Made by a program: the position numbers and the translations under genes
Assembly (NCBI RefSeq): GCF_036711975.1
Contig: NC_091971.1
Coordinates: 4,161,501-4,225,500, forward strand
Length of the DNA stretch: 64,000 nucleotides
Source of the DNA: Onthophagus taurus
Lineage: Eukaryota > Arthropoda > Insecta > Coleoptera > Scarabaeidae
Direction: 5' to 3'
The notes under the pieces: generated by a model
What the model saw: the letters and a program-made list of their open reading frames with translations, nothing else
What the model was told of the DNA's origin: nothing
The model's database searches: none
Shown here: positions 26,203 through 39,452 of the stretch, one piece after another
Layout of the letters: each line of letters opens with the position of its first letter
Numbering within the stretch: position 1 is the stretch's first letter

Positions 26203-29200
26203 TTAAATAACGGGTTCTTTTTCGGAACTTTTCGGTTGCTGATCTTTCCCTTCTATGGATATTCCGTGCATTAAAACGAATCGGTACAAAATCGGAGCTA
26301 TTAAACCTCCGCCTAAAATCGGTCCAACCCAATAAATCTAAAAAAAAAAATTAATCAATTTTATTACTAAATCGTTATGAAATTAATAAAAAATAGATGA
26401 CAAATGCAAATTAATACAGAAGTTTAAAAAAATAAATTATGTAATGTGATATCGATACAAAATAAGTTGGATTTATCGATTTGATAAATTTTTCGATAAG
26501 CTTTCAAAACAATATTTACATGGTGAGATAAAAATTTGTAATGCAAATAATGCTGTAATGGAGAATTTAAAGTTTACCATCCACTTTACATTCGTATCTT
26601 AATGTAAATACTACATGGGTTATCATAACTTTATGAACAAAGAAAGAATAATTTTTTTACCCAATGTGCGTCCCAGACTCCGTGAAAGATAGCTGGGACT
26701 AAACTACGTGCTGGATTTAATCCACTTCCAGTAAATTGTGCCTAATAACAAATAAAATAAGATATTAAACTTCTAGTACAATACTGCGCGTCTGAAGATG
26801 GATAGTCTTAATTCTAGTTTTAGTTAAATAAAAATATACTGAATAACAATTAAAACTAGAGCTAACACTAATACTACAACTAACACTAGATCTAGAACTA
26901 GAAACATTCGGGTTTAGCCGTGCGTTTCTTAACCCTCTGTGACAGAATTAAAATACACTGAGTAAATTAGTGTACTGAGTGTATTTTGGAGAACTAGACT
27001 TATTCTAAATTAAAGCTCAAAGCTTTCTCTTTAATATGGTGTATAATAATTGATGGGTTGGTTTGGAAAAATGTTAAGAAAAAAAATGTTGAAACAAATT
27101 TTACATTTTCGTATAACCTAGAAGTGTCAAAAAAGATGCTAATTTAAAAATTCCTGGAAGCCGTGTTTATTGAAATTAAGGAATGAGACTTATTTTAAAT
27201 TAAAGCTCAAAGCTTTCTCTTTAAAATGATGTATAATAATTGTTGGGTTGGATGGGAAAAATATTGAGAAAAAAATGTTGAAACAAATCTTACATTTTCG
27301 TATAACCTAAAAGTGTCAAAAAAGTTGCTAATTTAAAAATTCCTGGAAGCCGAGTTTATTGAAATTAAGGAATGAGACTTATTTTAAATTAAAGCTCAAA
27401 GCTTTCTCTTTAAAATGATGTATAATAATTGTTGGGTTGGATGGGAAAAATATTGAGAAAAAAAATATTTAAACAAAACTTACATTTTCGTATAACCTAA
27501 AAGTGTGAAAAAAGATGCTAATTTAAAAATTCCTGGAAGCCGAGTTTATTGAAATTAAAGAATGAGACTTATTTTAAATTAAAGCCCAAAGCTTTCTCTT
27601 TAAAATGATGTATAATAATTGTTGGGTTGAATGGGAAAAATATTGAGAAAAAAAATGTTGAAACAAAGCTTACATTTTCGTATAACCTAAAAGTGTCAAA
27701 AAAGATGCTAATTTAAAAATTCCTGGAAGCCGAGTTTATTGAAATTAAAGAATGAGACTTATTTTAAATTAAAGCCCAAAGCTTTCTCTTTAAAATGATG
27801 TATAATAATTGTTGGGTTGAATGGGAAAAATATTGAGAAAAAAAATGTTGAAACAAAGCTTACATTTTCGTATAACCTAAAAGTGTCAAAAAAGATGCTA
27901 ATTTAAAAATTCCTGGAAGCCGAGTTTATTGAAATTAAAGAATGAGACTTATTTTAAATTAAAGCCCAAAGCTTTCTCTTTAAAATGATGTATAATAATT
28001 GTTGGGTTGAATGGGAAAAATATTGAGAAAAAAAATGTTGAAACAAAGCTTACATTTTCGTATAACCTAAAAGTGTCAAAAAAGATGCTAATTTAAAAAT
28101 TCCTGGAAGCCGTGTTTATCGAAATTAAGGAATGTGACTTATTCTAAATTAAAGCTCAAAGCTTTCTCTTTAAAATGATGTATAATAATTGTTGGGTTGG
28201 ATGGGAAAAATATTGAGAAAAGAAATATTGAAACAAATCTTACATTTTCGTATAACCTAAAAGTGTCAAAAAACATGCTAATTTAAAAATTCCTGGAAGC
28301 CGTATTTATCGAAATTAAGGAATGAGACTTATTTTAAATTAAAGCTCAAAGCTTTCTCTTTAAAATGGTGTATAATAATTGTTGGGTTGGATGGGAAAAA
28401 TATTGAGAAAAAAATGTTGAAACAAATCTTACATTTTCGTATAACCTAAAAGTGTCAAAAAAGTTGCTAATTTAAAAATTCCTGGAAGCCGTGTTTATTG
28501 AAATTAAGGAATGAGACTTATTTTAAATTAAAGCTCGAAGCTTTCTCTTTAAAATGATGTATAATAATTGTTGGGTTGGATCGGAAAAATATTGAGAAAA
28601 AAAATGTTGAAACAAAGCTTACATTTTCGTATAACCTAAAAGTGTCAAAAAAGATGCTAATTTAAAAATTCCTGGAACACGTATTTATCGAAATTAAGGA
28701 ATGAGACTTATTTTAAATTAAAGCTCAAAGCTTTCTCTTTAAAATGATGTATAATCATTGTTGGGTTGGATGGGAAAAATATTGAGAAAAAAAATGTTGA
28801 AACAAATCTTACATTTTCGTATAACCTAAAAGTGTCAAAAAGATGCTAATTTAAAAATTCCTGGAAGCCGTGTTTATCGAAATTAAGGAATGAGACTTAT
28901 TCTAAATTAAAGCTCAAAGCTTTCTCTTTAAAATGGTGTATAATAATTGATGGGTTGGATTGGAAAAATATTAAGAAAAAAAATGTTGAAACAAAACTTA
29001 CATTTTCGTACGAGATAAGTCTGAAGACGCATAGCTAAACCCGAATGTTTCAAGTTCTAGGTCTAGTGTTAGTTCTAGTTTTACACTAGCATTGTTACTA
29101 GAACTAACTCTAGACCTAGAACTAGAAACATTCGGGTTTAGCCGTCTTGAGAGACGTGCGGCTAAACCCGTATGTTTCTAGTTCTTGCTAGAATGCTCTG

Positions 29201-30248
29201 CTTCTTTTAAGACGGCTAAATCCGAATGTTTCTAGTCCTAAATCTAGTGTTAAAACTAGAGTTAACACCAACACTAGACCTAGAAGTAGAAAGTTTCGGG
29301 TTTAGCCGTTTTCAGACGCCCTGCTAAACAGGTTTTTTTTTTCCTGTTTTGTATACAGAACATTGCAGAAACATTAATATTTATTTATTTTATTTGTACA
29401 CATTTGAATTACTTACAACTGCTAAAAATATCGCAGAAAGCATTAAACCAATCTTTAAAGCTAAAGAATCATGAAGTCCTTTCATTCTAGGATCCCAAAC
29501 TGAACAAAGAGCCATTACTAAAAGGAACGATCCGATCGTTTCAATGAAAAGTGCCTATTGATAAAAAAAAATAATAAATTAATTATGAAATTGAATCTTA
29601 TCTTACTATATTTATATCATTCCAAAGGATTATTTATTTCTATTTATATAACTTAATATGTTTAATTACCATTATACAATAAAATAAGATATCTCATTTA
29701 TGATTATTACCTGAACATCGGTGACTCCACTACTTGGGACTGTAACACATAAATGTTCTGCCGACGTTTCAGGAACTAATGCCTAAAAAAAATTTTGTTA
29801 AAATCATTTTTTAATACACCTTATTTATTACCATTATTAAACCATATCCAAGAAAAACCCCAATAAATTGAGCTAATACATAAAAAGGAAACATCGTAAT
29901 TTTAACCGTTTGCATTATTAAAGCTGCTATTGAAACGATTGGGTTGAAATGAGCGCCGGAAATGTGTCCAAATAACTACAAGTTCAATTAAAAATTAATT
30001 GCATTTTAATAAATATTAATTTACCTGAATGGCTAAAGCAATTCCTAAACCAAAATTAAAGGGATGAAACTGAAAACTCATATTTGGATATGTATTTGAA
30101 ATACATCCCATACAACCCAAAAATATATATGTTGCTGTTCCTAAAATTTCTCCCACCATTATAATTAAGGTTGATATAACTTTGAATTAAAAAAAAAATT
30201 AATAAATAAATAATAATATTAATAGTATTAATTACCTGTAGATTTCAT
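26203..30248 (-). CDS. Aquaporin 3 of the cluster (MIP family, entomoglyceroporin-like)
   Basis: Complete gene with seven coding exons on the minus strand: 30236-30248, 30025-30179, 29832-29975, 29711-29782, 29417-29554, 26661-26741, 26203-26337; 245 residues, all phases consistent. It starts MKST in a 13-bp exon with a phase-1 donor. Body: GEILGTATYIFLGCMGC, first box GAHFNPIVSI (N67-P68-I69, not NPA), second box GSGLNPARSLVPAIF (N183-R186). The TM5 His position is Phe171. The short exon 29711-29782 encodes the extracellular loop before TM4/5. Intron 5 (26742-29416) is filled with satellite D and palindromic repeat. The Arg of the selectivity filter is kept, and the TM2 Phe is kept (NFGLGIALAIQ). 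Glycerol transport is inferred from the missing His. Confidence 0.93.
26795..26940. repeat. CTAG-palindrome repeat, copy 4
   Basis: Partial copy in aquaporin 3 intron 5, starting at GCGCGTCTGAAGATGG and ending at TTCGGGTTTAGCCGTGCG. It directly abuts the satellite D side. Confidence 0.8.
26980..29010. repeat. Satellite D, unit about 187 bp
   Basis: About eleven tandem units carry GAGACTTATTTTAAATTAAAGC, ATGATGTATAATAATTGTTGGG, TTACATTTTCGTATAACCTA and AAAAATTCCTGGAAGCCG. Central units (27560-28120) are nearly identical, as expected from recent unequal exchange. The array is confined to aquaporin 3 intron 5. Confidence 0.95.
29015..29330. repeat. CTAG-palindrome repeat, copy 5
   Basis: It is inserted at the end of satellite D, between GTCTGAAGACGCATAGC and GTTTTCAGACGCCCTGC. 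Together with copy 4 the family brackets the satellite D array. Confidence 0.85.
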
Positions 30249-30575
30249 TTTTAATCTTGGTTAACTTCTCAAAATCACAATAGCAAATAAAGCGTTATAA
30301 TAATTTCGCATCGGCTTAAATAGTCGAGGAGAAATTTATTTATCTGATACACAATATCCAATACGGTATGAATTAATCCAATCGCAAAAATTGAGTAATC
30401 CGATCTTTTAAATCTCTTTATGATACAAGAATATTAACAACAACAATAACAAAATTTTTATCTATTGATAATTAAATGATTTAATAACATCAAAGGATAA
30501 ATAAACGAAAAATAACATAATTTAAAAAAAATTTTTATGATACAAAAATACTCGAATTAAAATGGTTGAAATGAA

Positions 30576-33500
30576 TTATTTTCTACCTGCTTTTGCTAAA
30601 CCTTCAATAAAAATGAATCTATAAAATAATGCTGTTCCGGCCGAACCTAATATTGGGGCTACCCAATATACCTAAATGAAGATTGAGAATTAATTAAAAG
30701 TGATTTAGTTAAAATTAAATTATTACCCAATGATCTTTCCACATGTTTTGGAAAATTGCGGGGGCTAAACTTCTTGCTGGGTTCATACTTGCTCCGGTAT
30801 ATTGGGCCTAAAAAGATTTTAATGCGTTAGTAGAACACAATTCGTATCAAAATCATTGATACGAGATAATCATCGATAATCATTGAGTACTTAGTCTTAT
30901 ACAATCATTTAGTCATCTATAAGCAAAATCAGATCTTCCATTTGTCATATCTAGTCTTATGAGAGCAGTATCTAGTCTTCTATTGGCAGTATTCAGTCTT
31001 TTGGAAGCAATATCCAATCTTCTAGTAGAATCTAATCAGATTCTTCTTGTGTAAGATTAGATACTGCTTATAGAAGACTAAATACTGTTTATTATATAAT
31101 ATAAAATTAGGTACTGCCAATGTAAGTCTAGACGGTGTTGCCAATAAAAGTCTGGATACTGCCAATAGAAGATTATATAGTGCTGGCAGAATATTAGATA
31201 TTACTTGCAAAAATATTAGAAGACTGGATATTGCTTGCAAAAGACTGAATACTGCCAATAAAAAACTAGATACTGCTCTCATAAGACCAGATATGACAAA
31301 TGGAAGATCTAACTTTGCTTATAGAAGATTAAATGATAGTATAAGACTAGATATTGCCAATAGAAGATTAGATGCTTCTTGCAGGTTTGTCATTAGCAAC
31401 CTCATTGCAACAATTTAAATTTTCGATTAAACTTTAATAATTCGTATAAAATCGATTTCTTGGAATATGAGTATGAAAATTTCCCAAAATGTTAATAAAA
31501 GTGTCCTCTTTCCAATGAACCAACACGTTTTGAAAAATAACTTTTCGTTTTTGAGAAAACTATATTTGAAGTTTTGATGTTACAATTTTCATCGATAATT
31601 TTCAAAATTCGCTATAAAATTAATTTCTGGAAGGATCCTTGTGGAAATATCTACAGTTATTAATTAAAGTGTCCTCTTTTTAATGCAAAAAGCCGTTTGA
31701 AAAAATCACCTTTAGTTGTTGAGAATTAAATTTTTGAAATGATCGACAATTTTTTCAAATTTAGCAATTTACGACAATTAAGTTTTAAAAATTCGTATAA
31801 AATCCATTTCTTGGAATATGAGTTTGAAAATTTTCCAAAGTGTTAATAAGAGTGTCCTCTTTCCAATAAACCAACACGTTTTGAAAAATAACTTTTAGTT
31901 TTTGAGAAAACAACATTTGAAGTTTTGATAAAATTTTCGATGTTGCAATTTTCATCGATAATTTTCAAAATTCGCTATAAAATTAATTTCTTGAAGGAAC
32001 CTTGTGGAAATATCACCAATTATTAATTAAAGTATCCTCTTTTTAATGCAACAAGCCGTTTTGAAAAATCGCTTTTAGTTTTTGAGAAATAAATTTTTGA
32101 AATGATCGACAATTTTTTCGAATTTTGCAATTTTCGCCGATTAAGTTTTAAAAATTCGTATAAAATCCAGTTCTTGGAATATGAGTATGAAAATTTCCCA
32201 CAATGTTAATAAAAGTGTCCTCTTTCCAATGAACCAACACGTTTTGAAAAATAACTTTTAGTTTTTGAGAAAACTATATTTGAAGTTTTAATAAAATTAT
32301 CGATGTTACAATTTTCATCGATAATTTTCAAAATTCGCTATAAAATTAATTTCTTGAAGGATCCTTGTGGAAATATCACCAATTATTAATTAAAGTATCC
32401 TCTTTTTAATGCAAAAAGCCGTTTTGAAAAATCACTTTCAGTTCTTGAGAAATAAATTTTTTAAATGATCGAAATTTTTTTTCGAATTTTGCACTTTTCG
32501 CCGATTAAGTTTTAAAAATTCGTATAAAATCCATTTCTTGGAATATGAGTTTGAAAATTTCCTAAAATGTTAATAAAAGTGTCCTCTTTCCAATAAACCA
32601 ACACGTTTTGAAAAATAACTTTTAGTTTTTGAGAAAACAATATTTGAAGTTTTAATAAAATTTTCGATGTTGCAATTTTTATCGATAATTTTTAAAATTC
32701 GCTATAAAATTAATTTCTTTAAGGAACCTTGTGGAAATATCACCAATTATTAATTAAAGTATCCTCTTTTTAATGCAAAAAACCGTTTTGAACAATCACT
32801 TTCAGTTCTTGAGAAATAAATTTTTTAAATGATCGAAAATGTTTTTCGAACTTTGCAATTTTCGCCGATTAAGTTTTAAAAATTCGTATAAAATCCATTT
32901 CTTGAAATATGAGTATGAAAATTTCCCAAAATGTTAATAAAAGTGTCCTCTTTCCAATAAACCGACACGTTTTGTAAAATAACTTTTAGTTTTTGAGAAC
33001 ACAATATTTGAAGTTTTAATAAAATTTTCGATGTTGCAATTTTTATCGATAATTTTAAAAATTCGCTATAAAATTAATTTCTTGAAGGAACCTTGTGGAA
33101 ATATCACCGGTTATTATTTAAAGTATCCTCTTTTTAATGCAACAAGCCATTTTGAAAAATCACTTTCAGTTCTTGAGAAATAAATTTTTGAAATGATCGA
33201 CAATTTTTCGAATTTTGCACTTTTCGTCGATTAAGTTTTAAAAATTCGTATAAAATCCAGTTCTTGGAATATGAGTTTGAAAATTTTCCAAAGTGTTAAT
33301 AAAAGTGTCCTCTTTCCAATGAACCAACACGTTTTGAAAAATAACTTTTCGTTTTTGAGAAAACAATATTTGAAGTTTTAATAAAATTTTCGATGTTGCA
33401 ATTTTCATCGATAATTTTCAAAATTCGCTATAAAATTAATTTCTTGAAGGATCCTTGTGGAAATATCACCAATTATTAATTAAAGTATCCTCTTTTTAAT

Positions 33501-36488
33501 GCAAAAAGCCGTTTTGAAAAATCACTTGCAGTTCTTGAGAAATACATTTTTGAAATGATCGACAATTTTTTCGAATTTTGCTATTTTCGCCGATTAAGTT
33601 TTAAAAATTCGTATAAAATCCAGTTCTTGGAATATGAGTATGAAAATTTCCCAAAATGTTAATAAAAGTGTCCTCTTTCCAATGAACCAACACGTTTTGA
33701 AAAATAACTTTTCGTTTTTGAGAAAACAATATTTGAAGTTTTAATAAAATTTTCGATGTTGTAATTTTCATCGATAATTTTCAAAATTCTCTATAAAATT
33801 AATTTCTGGAAGGATCCTTGTGGAAATATCACCAGTTATTAATTAAAGTATCCTCTTTTTAATGCAACAAGCCGTTTTGAAAAATCGCTTTTAGTTTTTG
33901 AGAAATAAATTTTTGAAATGATCCACAATTTTTTCGATTTTTACAATTTTCGCCGATTAAGTTTTAAAAATTCGTATAAAATCCAGTTCTTGGAATATGA
34001 GTATGAAAATTTCCCACAATGTTAATAAAAGTGTCCTCTTTCCAATGAACCAACACGTTTTGAAAAATAACTTTTAGTTTTTGAGAAAACAATATTTGAA
34101 GTTTTGATAAAATTTTCGATGTTGCAATTTTCATCGATAATTTTCAAAATTCGCTATAAAATTAATTTCTTGAAGGAACCTTGTGGAAATATCGCTATAT
34201 CAAGTACATTTCAAGATTTTTATATATTTCTATGTACAAATCAATCATAATATATAAGTAAAATCCTCAATTGATCAAATAACCCCATTTGAAAATTTTC
34301 CCCTTTAAAATGAAAAACAAACTGTAATAATTCATCATAATTCAAATGTAATAAATCAAAACATGTTAAATTCTGGTTACGCGTAATGTGTAGAAGTAAA
34401 TATAAGATTAAAAATTGATCATTAAAAAAATTAATTATCGATTAAACTTCTTCATAACTTGATGTGTTCGACAAGTTTAAGTACATTTCAAGATGTTCAT
34501 AATTTTTTTTTTAAACGAATCAATCATGAATACAAGTATCAAAAATTCCTCAATTAATCATATCAGAAGTAAATATAATCAAAATAAATAATCGTAGAGG
34601 AAGAACCTTTAGAAATAAGAGGAATAAATATAAAGACCAGAAAAATAATCGATCATAAATTGTTACAAGATTTTTCAAACAATCGAGATGACTTTTAATC
34701 TCAATCGATTCATAATCATAATTTATACAAGTATCTAATAATAAATTTACACATTTTTAGGATAATTGAACAGTAATAAAGTTCAAAATGTTTTATACCA
34801 TATTGATTATGCGGGATTAACAACGACAGGAATTATCTGGAATCAAGGTTTAGATTTATTGGGAAAAAAAGTATTTATCTGTAAAACTTAATTGGCTTAC
34901 CGTGGCTATAAAGATGCTCCCAAGAGTTAATCCGAACCGAATCGGAATTGAATCAGTGTTTTTCGTATTTCTATGATCCCAAACTGCACAGCAGATTGAA
35001 ATTAAAAATCCACTGATTATCATTTCTATGATAAAACCCTAAAAATTAAAAAGAAAACATAAATAATTCTCCTTCACATCATTGTAGAAGCCAAGAATAA
35101 AACTTTATGGATTCATTAGCCTAATTTGGTCTACACTCTATCAAATCCTTATTCTAACGTCAAAACCCTTTTGTACTATTATTCGCTTTAAAAGCACCCT
35201 TTTCAATGTATTTAAGCTTAAATCTCCTTCATATTAGATTAATTAGGTTCCTACAATAACTTATTAAGGGTAAAAAGTCATAAATGTTGAATTTACATGA
35301 TAAGATTGAAGAGTTTTATTAGCAAAGCCCCACATTTAGAATTATTACTCATTTACCCTTGTAGGCAAGCATCTTTATTCTGTAACAAACAATTTTCTAA
35401 CCGTAATAGAAACATTTTAAATACAAATTAAGGAGTAAAAAATGTTTAGATTCAATTAATATGAAAAAATCATCAATGTAGATCACCCAACATTAATTTA
35501 TAACGTTTTAGGAAGCTGTAATTCTTTTCAAGGTTTCTCAATTTTGAATTTTAAGTGAAAGTTAGGCAACCCAATATGCGCTTAAATGTGTAATTACTTC
35601 AAAAAAGTGATTTAACTCAAAATATTCAAGAAATATGAACAAATTGATTAATTCCAAAGAAAAATGAAGAATCTGTTAATAAAATTTGCTCTAAATAATA
35701 CTACAAAAGTTAATTACTTGATAAACTTTGATGTAGGGGTTGATTTGGGTCACACAAACTCCTTTATTATCATTTTCATTGGTTACTAACTAAAAAAGAA
35801 AATTAATGTAAAACAAGTTAAATGAAATAATTACGCTTTTTAACCATCAATAATCCGTATCCAAGTAAAGCACCAACAGTTTGACTTATAAAATATATAC
35901 CAGCTAAAACAAGATCAATTTTTTTTAGAATAACCGCAGCTATTGTTACACAAAGATTATAATGTCCACCAGAAATATGTCCGTACATCTAAAATCAAAT
36001 TATTTACTAATTTAGTTAATATTAAAAATTAATCTAGTTTAGTTTACCTGCACAGCAACTGCAACAGCTAATCCAAAACTTAAAGCACCAAAATGTGGAG
36101 CAAATGATACTTCTGCACCAATACATCCCATACAACCCACAAACAACAATGTGGCCGTTCCGAAGACTTCAGCAATGGCTTTTTCGAGTATCGTATAAAT
36201 ATTTTCATCTGAATTAAAAGAAAGAAGAAACATCGTTGATTTCCAAACGAAATTAGTTTTATAACTAAACTCAGAAACAAGATAAAACTAATCCATCAAA
36301 CCAATTCAACCACAATTTTTAATAAAACCATAAATTTATATTGCAGTTGTAAACCTCAACAAATACATAAAAACAGATTTTTCTCTCTAATCGTTTCTTT
36401 TTACCTCAATAATAATAAAATGAATTAATTTAATTAATTTACCTTCTTTCACGACTACTATTTCTGCATATTCCGGTTTTAAAGACAT
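30576..36488 (-). CDS. Aquaporin 4 of the cluster (MIP family), main first exon
   Basis: Seven minus-strand exons: 36443-36488 ([15 protein letters not shown], phase 1), 36048-36208, 35845-35988, 35718-35789, 34901-35038, 30727-30807, 30576-30671; 245 residues, the same length as aquaporin 3. Body: [17 protein letters not shown]. The first box is [10 protein letters not shown], so NPA has become N80-L81-C82; the second box [15 protein letters not shown] (N196-R199) is intact. The TM5 His position is Phe184. Splice sites and frame are clean, so this looks like a functional gene with an unusual pore rather than a pseudogene. Intron 5 (30808-34900) holds the palindrome at 30889 and satellite E. 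A second candidate first exon lies at 40360-40414. Loss of the first box could alter selectivity or gating; this is inference. Confidence 0.92.
30889..31350. repeat. Inverted repeat of about 120-bp arms (foldback type)
   Basis: The left arm (30889-31015: ACAATCATTTAGTCATCTAT, ATCTTCCATTTGTCATATCT, CTATTGGCAGTATTCAGTC) is mirrored by the right arm (about 31225-31350) at roughly 85% identity, around a core built of the same word set (GATACTGCCAATAGAAGA). The words resemble those inside the hAT element at 6540-7480. Confidence 0.8.
31400..34195. repeat. Satellite E, dimeric unit about 360 bp
   Basis: About seven to eight units alternate between a half with GTGTCCTCTTTCCAATGAACCAACACG and a half with GTATCCTCTTTTTAATGCAA; each half is about 180 bp and begins with related TCGTATAAAATCCATTTCTTGG / TCGCTATAAAATTAATTTCTTG. 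The array is confined to aquaporin 4 intron 5. Confidence 0.94.
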
Positions 36489-36904
36489 TGTTTTAATGTA
36501 ATTGAGGCGAATTTACTTTTAAAACTGCGTGGGGATTCGTTTTAATTTAATCCGTGATAGGGAATGGTAACATAATCTGAAGGTGTTAATGATAAAATAA
36601 AATGAATTGGGTTACAATAACAATTTTGATAGTTTAAAAAAAGTTTAAATTAATCGAAATAGTTTTTTTTTTTTAATTTAAACAAATATTAGTCTTGAAG
36701 TTCAAGTGAATTCTAATCTTTAAAAATAATCGTTTATCGAGATTTTATTTATAGATAAACGATATTTATAGATTTTTTTTAACACATGTAATAAAAATAA
36801 TTTTATCCGGATTATCTAAAAATTATTTATCGAAAAAAAAATTAAATAATTAGTAGTAATAAACAATAAATAAGTTTCATTTTATTGTTGTTGAGAAACA
36901 CATT

Positions 36905-37990
36905 GTATTTATTGTTGTGGTCAATCCGAGATTTTATCCGCTCTTCCTGTTGGTTTCCTTTGGAAAGGGGCAGACGTTTTGCCAAGATCTCATTTGGCAT
37001 CTTTAGTGCGTTGTCGACGTCTCCTGTTGGTAGTCTGTCTAGTGTTAGTTCTAGTAACAATGTTAGTGTAAAACTAGAACTAACACTAGACCTAGAACTA
37101 GAAACATTCGGGTTTAGCCGGACGTCTCTCAAGACGGCTAAAACCGAATGATTCTAGTTCCAGCTCTAGTGTTGGTTCTAGTAACAATGTTAGTTCTAGT
37201 TTTAGTTCAATAAAAATGACTGAATAACAACTAAGTCTAGAATTAACGATAGCACTAGAACTAACACTAAACCTAGAACTAGAAACATTCGGGTTTAGCC
37301 GCACGTCTCTCAAGACGGCTAAAACCGAATGATTCTAGTTCCAGGTTTAGTGTTAGTTCTAGTAACAATGTTAGTGTAAAACTAGAACTAACACTAGACC
37401 TAGAACTAGAAACATTCGGGTTTAGCCGGACGTCTCTCAAGACGGCTAAAACCGAATGATTCTAGTTCCAGGTTTAGTGTTAGTTCTAGTAACAATGTTA
37501 GTCTAAAACTAGAACTAACACTAGACCTAGAACTAGAAACATTCGGGTTTAGCCGGACGTCTCTCAAGACGGCTAAAACCGAATGATTCTAGTTCCAGGT
37601 TTAGTGTTAGTTCTAGTAACAATGTTAGTCTAAAACTAGAACTAACACTAGACCTAGAACTAGAAACATTCGGGTTTAGCCGAACGTCTCTCAAGACGGC
37701 TAAAACCGAATGATTCTAGTTCCAGGTCTAGTGTTAATTCTAGTAACAATGCTAATGTAAAACTAGAACTAACACTAAATCTAGAACTAGAAACATTCGG
37801 GTTTAGCCCTGAAAACGCTTTAGTCACACAATAACAGTTATTCAGTGCTTTAGTTTTGATTACGAGACTGCCACAACGCACTGAAGATGCCAGGTAAGAT
37901 CTTGGCGAAATATCTGCCCCTTTTCAAAGAGAACCAACAAGAAGAACGGATAAAATCTCGGATCGACCACAACAACACATACTTCACCAT
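36905..37990. mobile_element. Foldback-like element with about 130-bp inverted ends and a palindromic repeat core
   Basis: The left arm, 36905-37036 (TGTGGTCAATCCGAGATTTTATCCGC...GGCATCTTTAGTGCGTTG), is the inverse of the right arm, about 37866-37990 (CGCACTGAAGATGCC...CTCGGATCGACCACAAC). Between them lies an array of the CTAG-palindrome repeat. Each arm could encode a short matching peptide (QQEERIKSRIDHNN), but I recognise no protein. Element ends beyond the arms and any target duplication are not clear. It sits between the two alternative first exons of aquaporin 4. Confidence 0.65.
37030..37810. repeat. CTAG-palindrome repeat, copy 6 (tandem, about 121 bp)
   Basis: Five to six very similar units, each with ACATTCGGGTTTAGCCGGACGTC, TCTCAAGACGGCTAAAACCG and GTTCCAGGTTTAGTGTTAG, spaced about 121 bp apart (near 37408, 37528 and 37649). 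Minus-strand open frames here are artefacts of the array. Confidence 0.92.
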
Positions 37991-37999
37991 CCGTAAAGC

Positions 38000-38787
38000 A
38001 CTACGCATTACCATTACACATTGTATTCTTTATATACAACTTTGAAAAATTAATGAAAATATTAAATTCAGCAACAAAGTCTTATTAAGATAATGTGGAT
38101 TATTGGGTATTTTGCAAAAGAGGTGGAAATCCTTTAGGTAGCATTTTTAGGCCATGCGTTTGATCATATTGGTAAATATGAGGGCTCCATCCTGTTGATT
38201 AGGTTTTGTCTCTTGAATACAGCCGTTTTAACTCCTCCAACGAGTTGCGGTAAAATTAATGTTGTGTAATGTTAAGTACTGCGCCATACGAGTGATTCCT
38301 GGAGAGTGGGGTTCGCTTCTACGTGGTTCTTCTCTCTTAAGGGGAAGGCCAAGAGAGCCAGAATGAAAGTTTCCTCCGCGGGTGAAGGTTACTGCCCGAA
38401 TCCCATAAGCAAATGTGAGTGTGTTGACTCGTTCCATCTATTAAATATAGATAGTTCTGCGTTGATCGTAAGGTTCCATTCAAGCAATTGCAGCTTTATA
38501 TTAATGTTGTCATTCCTTTATCGCCAGTAACGATTCGGAAATTATTTCCATGAGTTAAGCGAAGTTAACGATGCTTCTCTAGAGCATTCAACTTTCTCTG
38601 GCAGTTTCCTTGATGCAAATTTTCGTTCAAATTTATTTGCTCTTCATCAAACGCAACTGGAAGAAAGTGAATCTTTGTGGTCAAAATTTCCACTTTTGAA
38701 CTTTGCATACTAATCACGTGCGGTTGTTTCAACTATGGCAATCTCTCCATTTTCTTCTTCTTACACTACATATCTCTGTTTATTATA
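38000..38787. other. Spacer, no supported gene
   Basis: It includes a GC-richer patch (38290-38440, with CGCTTCTACGTGGTTCTTC and CCTCCGCGGGTGAAGG) with overlapping open frames on both strands but no recognisable protein. It may be a fragment of a dispersed repeat. Confidence 0.3.
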
Positions 38788-39288
38788 CAGGGTGATTCTC
38801 AACCTATACGCATAAACTGAGGGATTTACTCCTCATGACGAATAATGATTAATAGGCGAAAAAATTTTAAAATAACATCACAAGTGTTAGAAGTTATTTC
38901 CCATATTTTCTATCAATTGGGCTCCCCGAATCCACGATCCCACACCAGCGCGGCCTAAACCAGGGTATTAGCGGATTGTCTGAGCAGCAGTATGTATCTG
39001 ATTTTGCAATATTTGCTGAGTATTAATTTCTGTGGCGTTAAACTATGCTTTTTAAGTGACCCGAAAGGTATAAATCAAGAGGATTGAAACCGAGCAATCA
39101 CTGTGGCCAGGCCATTGGACCATCTCGACCTATCCATCTTCCAGGAAACACATTATCTAGATGTCGCCGATTATATCGGATATCTAGGAAACTAAAAAAA
39201 CTTTTACTACAATTTTTTTCATCTTAGTCATTATTTGTCCTGAGGAATAAATCCCTCAGTTTACGCGTATAGGTTGAGAATCACCCTG
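38788..39288. mobile_element. Tc1/mariner-like element, internally deleted, with long terminal inverted repeats
   Basis: The ends CAGGGTGATTCTCAACCTAT and ATAGGTTGAGAATCACCCTG are inverted repeats extending over about 45 bp (to TGAGG/CCTCA), flanked by TA. The minus-strand interior keeps a piece of transposase resembling the C-terminal part of DDE_3-type proteins: WIGRDGPMAWPQ, then a leucine-rich LYLSG-like region and ATEINTQQILQNQI. The piece has stop codons and is about 100 codons at most, so the copy cannot make a full transposase. Confidence 0.8.
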
Positions 39289-39452
39289 TATATACATTAT
39301 GCCACCCATCCTATTGGCTGTGCTTTTATGTACCATAATATGTCTGCACCGTCTTGTACCTGTTTATATATCTTGTCTTTCAAAAACTCTTAATTTGTTT
39401 TCATCCTCTGTTGACATAGTCTAAGCTTCTCATACATCTCGATTTTAACAGT

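Noticed and set aside
36842-37881. Frames reading RLNPNVSSSRSSVSSSFTLAL and similar (also at 48024-48700 and 53297-54476)
   Set aside because: They follow the CTAG-palindrome repeat in every copy and orientation; serine-rich text is just the repeat translated.
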